NCBI GenBank assembly: GCA_030748365.1
Contig: JASMME010000117.1
Span: 1-5,135 of the forward strand
DNA from: Lutibacter sp.
GTDB lineage: Bacteria; Bacteroidota; Bacteroidia; Flavobacteriales; Flavobacteriaceae
Direction of reading: 5' to 3'
Length of the DNA stretch: 5,135 bases
Position numbers and translations under genes: made by a program. The notes below the pieces were generated by a model. That model was given only the letters and a program-made list of their open reading frames with translations. It had not been told where the DNA came from and ran no database searches. This document shows positions 1 through 5,135 of the stretch, piece by piece. Each line of letters starts with the position of its first letter. Within the stretch, counting starts at the first letter, position 1.

Positions 1-78
1 CTGGTTCCTACTTTGTTTCCAAACCTACTTACCCTGGTAGAAACAGAAACCGATTTTGAGCTTTCAGAAGAGAAATAG
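1..78 (+). CDS. C-terminal tail of an unidentified rightward gene (partial)
   Basis: Frame 1 is open from the first base to a TAG at 76-78 and encodes 25 residues ending ...ETETDFELSEEK. The acidic, charged tail looks like a normal protein C-terminus. Base composition changes sharply right after the stop, from mixed sequence to a T-tract-rich spacer, which fits a gene end. The start and the bulk of the gene lie outside the window, so no function can be assigned. It would be convergent with the cotH-like gene, with 132 bp between the two stops. A 25-codon open frame can arise by chance, so confidence is moderate. Confidence 0.45.
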   Translation: MVPTLFPNLLTLVETETDFELSEEK

Positions 79-89
79 GGATTGGCTTA

Positions 90-183
90 TTTTGGGTGTT
101 TTTTAGTGTTTTTTGACCTTTTTTGGGTGTTTTTCAATCATTTTTGACTGTTTTTAAGCTATTTTTGTCTATTTTCTGATTTT
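90..183. repeat. Array of ten helically phased T-tracts (predicted bent DNA)
   Basis: Ten runs of four to six T begin at 90, 99, 109, 119, 130, 141, 151, 162, 172 and 180. Centre-to-centre spacing is 9.5-11 bp for all but the last pair (8 bp), close to one turn of B-DNA. The short linkers differ (for example AGTG, GACC, CAATCA, GACTG, AAGCTA), so this is a phased or degenerate ~10-bp repeat rather than a simple tandem one. One 14-bp unit, TTTTGGGTGTTTTT, occurs exactly twice, at 90-103 and 121-134, 31 bp (three turns) apart. Phased A/T-tracts are known to cause intrinsic DNA curvature. The array fills the gap between two convergent gene ends, so it may act in termination, insulation or protein binding; that role is inference. 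Confidence 0.85.
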
Positions 184-210
184 CAAAAACCCTGTCTGAG
201 AGGCTGACAA

Positions 211-1572
211 TCACAAATCTGCAATCGCCCCGTCCATCCAGGCAAGCCTGGCTGAAATCCACTGTCTAAAATAGACATACTCTTCTCCATAGTGTTGACC
301 GATATAATAATTGGGCCATATATAAGTGCCTAGTACCTGCCAACGATCGTAATTTCTTCCCAAGGCACCTGTATCTTCCAAGTAGGCCCGTTTGCTTTGT
401 AGTAATTGGTCAATAAATGAGGCTGAGAAAGGGCCTTGTCGCAGGCTTGTCCAACGCGCCTTGAGGGCACTGACAAAAGCAGGGTCTTCCATAAGGCGTT
501 CCCACCAAAAAGGCACCTGCCACTCACCTCCGGGACAATAATCCTTGAATCGATAGGCCCAGTGGTCGGTCTCCCAGGCATTGCAATAGTCAACATTGCC
601 AAAAGCGATGTTAAAGTCCCAGATAGGACCCATCTGGAGTTTGCCGCCTTTGTCTTTGTACATATAAGTACTTATACGGTAGCCATCCGGGTTGTTAGAC
701 AGTTCGTTCAGCAAGAAGAAATCGATAAAACTATCCCTATCGATAAATGACAAGTATCCGGTATTGGGATCGGTAAAATCAGCGGATTTTAAAGCATTTT
801 CAAAACCGTGGATATACGCTTGTATATAGGCCTTTTCTTCGGGCTCAATGTCTTCTGCATCGGGGTAGTCGTACAAGAAGTGGACTTTGGGTGTACCCTC
901 CGGGTCTCCGTTACCATCAAATTGAGAAGGAAAAGAAATGGACGATGTGTACTGCCCGCCGGTACCATCTCCAGTAGCCTTGTCTATTTTTAACATATAA
1001 CCCCCAGTGATGTCATCTGATTTGAGTTTGCTAATGGCTACCCGGTTTTTATCCCGCTTGATTTTCTCCATCAAAACATAGACCCCCTCATAATTGCCGT
1101 TCAGCGTAATTTCACAAAATTTAGTTTTGCTGGCATAACGCCCAATTTCGTTGGACAGGGAATAGATAAACACATTTCTAAGTAAGGTTTTGTCACTGAA
1201 AGGTCCGTAAAAAATCCAGTCTTCCTCTTCCGGAAAACCAACCAGGGCTACGTCTACATCTTCTCCGTTCTCGTCCCATGTTTCAAAACCAAAGGATTTC
1301 TTGTCGAAGAAATACTGAGAGCTGGACCCCCTGTATTCAATACCTATAGGGCCGTTGTAAGCAATGGTGTCGCCTGTAATTATTTGCATATTTGCCATGA
1401 CCTTTGGTTCGTCGACAATCTGGTTACCATTGGTTTGAATGACCACCTGCATCATGGAGGCCACCGGCTCTGGATCAACCGGATCAGGAGCTGGGCTCAG
1501 CTCCTCAATATCGGTATTACAAGATATACACAACAGTAACAAAAGACCTTTATAAGGGAAGATGGATTTCAT
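211..1572 (-). CDS. CotH kinase family lipoprotein, probably envelope-anchored
   Basis: The 453-residue product has a short basic N-terminus, a hydrophobic run (residues 9-16) and a lipobox-like LCISC, with C18 the likely lipidated cysteine. A linker rich in Pro and acidic residues (about 20-39) follows. The rest matches the CotH kinase-like family, first known from Bacillus spore-coat protein kinase CotH: R81-G-S-S-S with K91-K92, L110-V-G-F-P then D118-W119, D127-K-T-x-L-R132, N158-G-x-Y161-x-G-V-Y165, E169-K-I, G190-G-Y-M-L-K-I-D197, N293-N-P-D296-G-Y and W318-D319-F-N321 with G325-N326. By position, D296 and D319 are the best candidates for the two active-site acids. The fourth residue of the WDF motif is Asn, where many relatives have Asp. 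The ATG at 1572 is chosen because it gives a complete signal peptide. The acidic residues soon after C18 (NTDIEE) resemble Bacteroidota surface-lipoprotein export signals, so surface exposure is possible. The gene stands alone, and its kinase substrate is unknown. Confidence 0.9.
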   Translation of the reverse strand: MKSIFPYKGLLLLLCISCNTDIEELSPAPDPVDPEPVASMMQVVIQTNGNQIVDEPKVMANMQIITGDTIAYNGPIGIEYRGSSSQYFFDKKSFGFETWDENGEDVDVALVGFPEEEDWIFYGPFSDKTLLRNVFIYSLSNEIGRYASKTKFCEITLNGNYEGVYVLMEKIKRDKNRVAISKLKSDDITGGYMLKIDKATGDGTGGQYTSSISFPSQFDGNGDPEGTPKVHFLYDYPDAEDIEPEEKAYIQAYIHGFENALKSADFTDPNTGYLSFIDRDSFIDFFLLNELSNNPDGYRISTYMYKDKGGKLQMGPIWDFNIAFGNVDYCNAWETDHWAYRFKDYCPGGEWQVPFWWERLMEDPAFVSALKARWTSLRQGPFSASFIDQLLQSKRAYLEDTGALGRNYDRWQVLGTYIWPNYYIGQHYGEEYVYFRQWISARLAWMDGAIADL

Positions 1573-1626
1573 AGAAGATAGGTTGCTAAGTGGTAAAACA
1601 AGTCAAAAAAAGCCCAAATACTACTT

Positions 1627-1634
1627 CAAATATA
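1627..1634 (-). promoter_or_regulatory. Putative -7 promoter element of the cotH-like gene
   Basis: Read on the minus strand the bases are TATATTTG, an exact match to the Bacteroidota -7 consensus TAnnTTTG. It would place the transcription start roughly 45-50 nt before the cotH-like ATG. No clear -33 TTTG is seen at the usual distance, so this is a half-supported promoter. Confidence 0.45.
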
Positions 1635-1718
1635 CGAGCCTCTAAGGTAGTTCTTTTCTAAGAATTAAACCCCGTTGAAAAGCCTTCTTTTTATAGTATG
1701 GCCTACACAATAAATAAA

Positions 1719-1752
1719 CGCTTCACCATATCCTGCCGGACATAGTGAAGCG
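1719..1752 (-). terminator. Hairpin terminator downstream of sod
   Basis: CGCTTCAC (1719-1726) and GTGAAGCG (1745-1752) form a perfect 8-bp outer stem. Inside it, AT/AT and TCC/GGA pair further, with two mismatches, around a TGCC tetraloop. On the minus strand the stem is followed by TTTATTTATTG, a U-rich tail as expected for an intrinsic terminator. It lies about 29 bp past the sod stop codon, so it most likely ends the sod transcript before the cotH-like gene. The tail contains A interruptions, so termination may be incomplete. Confidence 0.7.
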
Positions 1753-1781
1753 AATTGGATTTTCTTTTTCAATTAGTCAGT

Positions 1782-2390
1782 TCAACGATTCGCCTGGTAA
1801 CGCCTTTCCACCTCTCCCCAATTGATTACACTGAAAAAAGCATTGACATAATCGGGTCTTCGGTTCTGATAATGGAGATAGTATGCATGTTCCCACACAT
1901 CCAGGCCTAAAATGGGTGTACCCCCACAACCTACACCAGGCATCAGTGGATTGTCCTGATTAGGGGTCGAGCAAACGCTAACCTTGCCCCCCTTATGGAC
2001 ACATAGCCAGGCCCAACCAGAACCAAAACGGGTGGCAGCCGCCTTAGAAAAAGCGATTTTAAAAGAGGCGAGTGAGCCAAATTCAGCTAGCAATGCCTCT
2101 TGCAAGGCTCCTGATACAGATTCGTTACTTTCAGGATGCATTACTTCCCAAAACAAGGCGTGGTTATAAAAGCCGCCGCCATTGTTTCTAAGGGCCGCAT
2201 TGTTCATGTCGAGGCCTTTTAGAATATCCTCAATACTGCTTCCTTCCAAGGCAGTACCAGCAAGGGCGTTGTTTAGGTTGTTGGTATAACCCGCATGGTG
2301 CTTACCGTGGTGTATTTCCATGGTTCGGGCATCTATATAAGGTTCAAGTGCATCGTAAGCATACGGGAGTGCGGGCAGTTCAAAAGCCAT
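1782..2390 (-). CDS. sodA: Superoxide dismutase, Fe/Mn family (Mn-type signature)
   Basis: The 202-residue enzyme converts superoxide to hydrogen peroxide and oxygen; there is no signal peptide, so it should be cytoplasmic. The N-terminal helical domain (about 2-85) carries H27 in the MEIHHGKHH segment and H77 in FYNHALFW. The C-terminal domain (about 92-195) carries D164 and H168 in the family signature DVWEHAYY. These are the four metal ligands. Y35 is the second-shell gateway tyrosine, and the length is typical of the family. G73 and Q145 (in [10 protein letters not shown]) are the arrangement seen in Mn-type rather than Fe-type enzymes, which place the active-site Gln in the N-terminal domain; a cambialistic enzyme cannot be excluded. 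The ATG at 2390 gives the conserved [17 protein letters not shown] start. It is preceded by an A-rich leader without Shine-Dalgarno. A -7 element upstream and a hairpin downstream suggest a monocistronic unit. Confidence 0.97.
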   Translation of the reverse strand: MAFELPALPYAYDALEPYIDARTMEIHHGKHHAGYTNNLNNALAGTALEGSSIEDILKGLDMNNAALRNNGGGFYNHALFWEVMHPESNESVSGALQEALLAEFGSLASFKIAFSKAAATRFGSGWAWLCVHKGGKVSVCSTPNQDNPLMPGVGCGGTPILGLDVWEHAYYLHYQNRRPDYVNAFFSVINWGEVERRYQANR

Positions 2391-2419
2391 CGTTTCAAAT
2401 TTTTAGATTTGTAGTAGGA

Positions 2420-2427
2420 CAAAGTTA
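2420..2427 (-). promoter_or_regulatory. Putative -7 promoter element of sod
   Basis: On the minus strand the bases read TAACTTTG, an exact match to the Bacteroidota TAnnTTTG element. It lies 29 bp before the sod ATG, giving a predicted leader of roughly 20-25 nt. A T-rich stretch (TTTTTT on the minus strand) sits near where a -33 element would be, but no TTTG is present. Confidence 0.5.
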
Positions 2428-2495
2428 GCAAATGAGCGGGAATGTAAAAAATCGAATGTATTTATTACCCTATCGAAAGGAATTATAGTACTAGG

Positions 2496-3026
2496 TCAAG
2501 CCCTGCATTTTACGAACAGGTCCCAGAGAACCACCCCGGCACTCGTAGCAATGTTCAGGGAATGCTTTGTACCAAACTGTGGGATCTCGATACAGTAATC
2601 AGAAGCTGATACAACTGCCTGCTGCACCCCCTTTACCTCGTTTCCAAAGACCAGGGCATATGCCTGTCCAGACACCGTGTTAAAATCGGACAGTAAGGTG
2701 CTTCCTGAAGCCTGTTCAACGGCAAGGACAAGGAGGCCCGAAGCCTGTAATTTTCTAACAAGCTCTAGGGTGTCTGGCACATATTCCCAGGAAACTGACT
2801 CTGTAGCCCCCAGGGCTGTTTTGTGAATTTCTTTGTGCGGAGGGCTTGCCGTGATGCCACAGAGGTAGATTTTTTCGATCAAAAAAGCATCGCTGGTTCT
2901 GAAAACAGCCCCAATATTGTGAAGACTTCTGATATTGTCTAACACCACTGTGATAGGGGTTTTTGCAGCCTTTTTAAAGGCGGCTATGTCCAGCCTGTTT
3001 AACTCACTGTTCTTTCTTTTTTTCAT
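2496..3026 (-). CDS. SpoU/TrmH-type (SPOUT) tRNA/rRNA 2'-O-methyltransferase
   Basis: The 176-residue product has the three SpoU motifs of the trefoil-knotted, SAM-dependent RNA ribose methyltransferases. Motif 1 is NIRSLHNIGAVFRTSDAF (31-48), with N37, G39 and the catalytic-type R43. Motif 2 is LVFGNEVKGV (125-134). Motif 3 is IEIPQFGTKHSLNIATSAGV (146-165), with N158. A short, Lys/Arg-rich N-terminus (MKKRKNSELNR) replaces the larger RNA-binding N-terminal domain of RlmB- or TsnR-like members, so this is a minimal SPOUT protein comparable in size to TrmL. The RNA target and modified nucleotide cannot be read from sequence, so no gene symbol is given. The ATG at 3026 is the start that yields this basic leader. 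There is no Shine-Dalgarno sequence. It is divergent from mutS and upstream of sod on the same strand, with a 105-bp gap and no clear terminator between them. Confidence 0.95.
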   Translation of the reverse strand: MKKRKNSELNRLDIAAFKKAAKTPITVVLDNIRSLHNIGAVFRTSDAFLIEKIYLCGITASPPHKEIHKTALGATESVSWEYVPDTLELVRKLQASGLLVLAVEQASGSTLLSDFNTVSGQAYALVFGNEVKGVQQAVVSASDYCIEIPQFGTKHSLNIATSAGVVLWDLFVKCRA

Positions 3027-3053
3027 GCGGGGTTTTAAGCTGTATTGCTAAGA

Positions 3054-3061
3054 CAAATATA
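3054..3061 (-). promoter_or_regulatory. Putative -7 promoter element of the RNA methyltransferase gene
   Basis: On the minus strand the bases read TATATTTG, identical to the element upstream of the cotH-like gene and an exact TAnnTTTG match. It begins 35 bp before the ATG, predicting a leader of about 20 nt. No TTTG is seen at -33. Confidence 0.5.
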
Positions 3062-3092
3062 CACTATTCCGCCTAGTATGCTTGTAGTTCTC

Positions 3093-3120
3093 TTTCGGTG
3101 TCGCAGGTTTGATACCGAAA
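3093..3120. promoter_or_regulatory. Inverted repeat in the divergent promoter region (candidate operator)
   Basis: TTTCGGTGTC (3093-3102) and GATACCGAAA (3111-3120) are inverted copies differing at one base, with an 8-bp spacer; the outer seven bases match perfectly. No T-run follows on either strand, so it is not an intrinsic terminator. It lies outside both predicted transcripts, upstream of both promoters, which suits a protein-binding site for one or both divergent genes. The binding role is inference. Confidence 0.45.
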
Positions 3121-3136
3121 TCCTGCCAGACCCCCA

Positions 3137-3218
3137 CTAGGCAAGAATCCGTTTGTAATACTTAATGTATTTGCATAAATTCGCCCTTATAAGTTCAAAA
3201 TTGTTTTCCCTTGCCTAG
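3137..3218. repeat. Separated 9-bp inverted repeat ending at the mutS start
   Basis: CTAGGCAAG (3137-3145) and CTTGCCTAG (3210-3218) are perfect inverted copies 64 bp apart, and the right arm covers the predicted TTG start codon of mutS. The 6-base core GCCTAG also occurs at 3071-3076. The pair brackets the putative mutS promoter. The left arm lies upstream of the predicted transcription start, so an RNA hairpin is unlikely; chance is a real alternative. Confidence 0.35.
3152..3183 (+). promoter_or_regulatory. Putative mutS promoter (-33 and -7 elements)
   Basis: TTTG at 3152-3155 is separated by 20 bp from TAAATTCG at 3176-3183, which matches TAnnTTTG except for one T-to-C change. Order and spacing fit the Bacteroidota sigma-A-type promoter. 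Transcription would start near 3188-3190, leaving a leader of roughly 20 nt before the TTG start. Confidence 0.5.
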
Positions 3219-5135
3219 CCCTAAAAAAGTAACGCCGTTGATGAAGCAATACAATGCTATCAAGGCAAAGTATCCGGATGCCATGCTATTGTTCCGGGTA
3301 GGTGATTTCTACGAAACCTTTGGCGCAGATGCCAAAAGAGCTGCTGAGGTGTTGGGAATTGTTTTGACCAAAAGGGGTGCAGGTAGCGAAGCCGAAACAG
3401 CCCTGGCTGGTTTTCCACATCACTCGTTGAACACCTACCTTCCCAAACTGGTACGGGCGGGTATGCGGGTGGCGGTCTGTGACCAGCTTGAAGATCCTAA
3501 AAAAACAAAAACCATTGTAAAAAGAGGGGTGACGGAACTAATCACACCGGGGGTTACCCTACACGATGATGTCCTGGAAGCCAAAAGCAACAATTTCCTG
3601 GCCTCGGTACACCTTGGAAAAAAGTTTTCAGGGGTGGCCTTTTTGGATATTTCCACAGGGGAATTTCTCACGGCTCAGGGGACCCCAGAATACATTGACA
3701 AACTCCTGCAAAATTTTGAACCCAGCGAAGTATTGGTTTCAAAACAAGATAAAGGTCCGTTCCAAGACCTATTTGGGGAACACTTTTATACCTTCTATTT
3801 GGAAGACTGGGTTTTTCAGCCCGACTATGCGCAGGAGACCCTGACCGACCACTTTAAGGTAAACTCTTTACAAGGTTTTGGTATTGAAACATTGTACGAC
3901 GGCATCATCGCTTCTGGAGCTGTATTGCACTACCTACGGGAAACCCAACACCACCAGCTGTCCCATATCGTATCGATACAACGCATCGTACAAGACCAGT
4001 ATGTCTGGATGGACCGATTTACCATTCGGAACCTAGAACTGACCCAGTCAAATACACCTGGCGGTGCTTGTTTGCTGGAGGTGATTGACCGCACCCTCTC
4101 ACCTATGGGAGGCAGGCTCTTAAAACGTTGGATGGCCTTGCCACTCAAAGACCTGGAACAGATTAGAAAGCGTCATGACATCGTTAAATATTGTATGGAT
4201 GATGAGGGGTTTTACGAGCTGGCAACCTACCAACTAAAACAACTGAGCGATTTGGAACGCCTGGTTTCCAAACTGGCTTCTGGAAAAATAGGCCCCCGCG
4301 AAGTGGTTTTGCTAAACCAATCCCTAAAAGCCGTTCTACCCGTCAAAGAGGCCGCAGAAAAAAGTGGACATCCCGCCTTAAAAAAATTGGGTGAAGAACT
4401 GAATGCTTGTAAGACACTTCGGGAAAAGATTACACAGACCCTACAAGAAGAGGCCCCTGTAAATATCCAAAAAGGCAATGCCATCGCAGCAGGTGTTTCC
4501 CCAACACTGGATGAATTACGAGACCTGTCTGCTTCGGGCAAAGAACACCTCGATGCCATGCTGGCACGGGAAACAGAACAAACAGGCATCCCTTCTTTAA
4601 AAATTGCCTTTAACAATGTCTTCGGTTATTATATAGAGGTTCGAAACACCCATAAAGATAAGGTGCCGGATAGCTGGATACGCAAGCAAACCCTGGTGAA
4701 TGCCGAACGTTATATCACGGAAGAATTAAAAGCCTACGAAGACAAAATCCTGGGCGCAGAGGAACAGATAGGCCAGCTGGAACAAGAACTCTTTGAAGCA
4801 CTGTGCCGTTTTATGCTCGATTTTTTAGCGCCCGTACAAAAGAATGCACAACTGATGGCACAGATTGACTGCCTGCGTTCTTTTGCAGACACGGCCCTGC
4901 ACAACAACTATGTACGGCCGATGATGAAGGAGGGTACAGATCTGGAGATCAAAAAAGGACGCCATCCGGTCATCGAAAAACACTTAGCGGTAGGAGAAAG
5001 TTATATTGCCAACGACCTGGTACTAAACCAACAGCAACAACAGATCATTATGATCACCGGGCCCAATATGAGTGGTAAATCGGCTATCTTACGCCAGACA
5101 GCACTGATCGTACTACTGGCTCAAATGGGCAGTTA
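3211..5135 (+). CDS. mutS: DNA mismatch repair ATPase MutS (3' end cut by window)
   Basis: MutS recognises mispaired and looped bases and, on ATP binding, recruits MutL. From the TTG at 3211 the window holds 641 full codons plus two bases, about three quarters of a usual MutS of around 860 residues. Domain I carries the mismatch-wedge motif G31-D-F33-Y-E35 (F-x-E) and continues to about residue 115. The connector (II), core/lever (III) and clamp (IV, with N497-A-E-R-Y) follow. The ATPase domain (V) begins around G583-R-H-P-V and reaches Walker A, G617-P-N-M-S-G-K623-S. Walker B, the signature loop and the C-terminal tetramerisation region lie beyond the window. The start is set at TTG 3211 because an in-frame TAA lies at 3190-3192, no ATG occurs before 3241, and residues KKVTPLMKQYNAIK form the conserved N-terminus. 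Starting at ATG 3241 would remove the first ten residues. There is no Shine-Dalgarno sequence, and no frameshift is seen. Confidence 0.97.
   Translation, partial: MPSPKKVTPLMKQYNAIKAKYPDAMLLFRVGDFYETFGADAKRAAEVLGIVLTKRGAGSEAETALAGFPHHSLNTYLPKLVRAGMRVAVCDQLEDPKKTKTIVKRGVTELITPGVTLHDDVLEAKSNNFLASVHLGKKFSGVAFLDISTGEFLTAQGTPEYIDKLLQNFEPSEVLVSKQDKGPFQDLFGEHFYTFYLEDWVFQPDYAQETLTDHFKVNSLQGFGIETLYDGIIASGAVLHYLRETQHHQLSHIVSIQRIVQDQYVWMDRFTIRNLELTQSNTPGGACLLEVIDRTLSPMGGRLLKRWMALPLKDLEQIRKRHDIVKYCMDDEGFYELATYQLKQLSDLERLVSKLASGKIGPREVVLLNQSLKAVLPVKEAAEKSGHPALKKLGEELNACKTLREKITQTLQEEAPVNIQKGNAIAAGVSPTLDELRDLSASGKEHLDAMLARETEQTGIPSLKIAFNNVFGYYIEVRNTHKDKVPDSWIRKQTLVNAERYITEELKAYEDKILGAEEQIGQLEQELFEALCRFMLDFLAPVQKNAQLMAQIDCLRSFADTALHNNYVRPMMKEGTDLEIKKGRHPVIEKHLAVGESYIANDLVLNQQQQQIIMITGPNMSGKSAILRQTALIVLLAQMGS

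Noticed and set aside
90..183. CRISPR array or simple tandem repeat
   Set aside because: The repeated unit is only about 10 bp, the linkers vary, and there are no 20-40 bp repeats with unique spacers; phased T-tracts describe it better.
195..209. Hairpin terminator just past the cotH-like stop (GTCTG/CTGAC followed by TTTTT on the minus strand)
   Set aside because: The stem is five pairs with an internal T-T mismatch and the T-run is separated from it by four bases; too weak to call.
330..993. Open frames on the plus strand inside the cotH-like gene (436-750, 808-993), and another minus frame at 330-602
   Set aside because: They overlap a gene with clear family motifs throughout, have no recognisable domains, and are antisense or out-of-frame shadows.
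1753..1774. AATTG...CAATT inverted repeat beside the sod hairpin
   Set aside because: Five AT-rich pairs with a 12-bp loop are likely by chance, and the adjacent stronger hairpin explains termination.
1984..2169. 61-codon plus-strand frame inside sod
   Set aside because: Antisense shadow of a highly conserved SOD coding region; no motifs and no independent start signals.
2471..2493. Terminator for the methyltransferase gene, from the palindrome TAGTACTA (2486-2493) or the CCCTATCGAAAGG stem
   Set aside because: The palindrome has no loop and the other stem has only three outer pairs before a mismatch; no U-tract follows closely.
3166..3173. TGTATTTG as the mutS -7 element
   Set aside because: It lacks the TA start of the consensus and is only 10 bp from the TTTG, whereas TAAATTCG at 3176 has the right 20-bp spacing.
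3435..4616. Minus-strand frames at 3435-3671, 3930-4148 and 4227-4616, and a plus-strand frame at 3566-3844
   Set aside because: All lie within the intact mutS frame, which matches MutS continuously; low-complexity Ser/Arg-rich translations are typical shadows.

Overview
The window looks like a chromosomal segment from a member of the Flavobacteriia/Flavobacteriaceae (Bacteroidota). The protein sequences (SOD, SPOUT methyltransferase, MutS) resemble my memory of flavobacterial homologues. None of the genes has a recognisable Shine-Dalgarno sequence. Upstream of the three complete genes there are matches to the Bacteroidota -7 promoter element TAnnTTTG. The assignment rests on recalled family resemblance, not on a search.

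Layout from left to right. (1) Bases 1-78 are open in frame 1 and end in TAG; this is probably the last 25 codons of a rightward gene that enters from outside the window. (2) Bases 79-210 separate it from the convergent cotH-like gene. This gap holds a striking array of ten T-tracts (90-183) spaced about one helical turn apart. (3) 211-1572, minus strand: a secreted lipoprotein with a CotH-type protein-kinase-like domain. (4) 1573-1781: the putative cotH-like promoter and a strong hairpin that probably terminates the upstream sod gene. (5) 1782-2390, minus: an iron/manganese superoxide dismutase with all four metal ligands and Mn-type signature residues. (6) 2391-2495: a short gap with a sod promoter candidate. 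(7) 2496-3026, minus: a minimal SpoU/TrmH-type (SPOUT) RNA methyltransferase. (8) 3027-3210: a divergent promoter region with inverted repeats. (9) 3211 to the window end, plus: mutS, the mismatch-recognition ATPase, cut off by the window edge just after its Walker A motif. Its most likely start is a TTG codon.

The three leftward genes (methyltransferase, sod, cotH-like) point the same way, but each has its own -7 element candidate and a hairpin follows sod, so I read them as separate transcription units. Functionally they are unrelated housekeeping or envelope genes: tRNA/rRNA modification, oxidative stress defence, an envelope-anchored kinase-like protein, and DNA mismatch repair. I found no evidence for a new multi-gene system, mobile element, CRISPR array or RNA gene. 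The features most worth a second look are the phased T-tract array, the cotH-like lipoprotein, and the inverted repeats in the methyltransferase-mutS divergent promoter. No gene-free stretch exceeds 300 bases.
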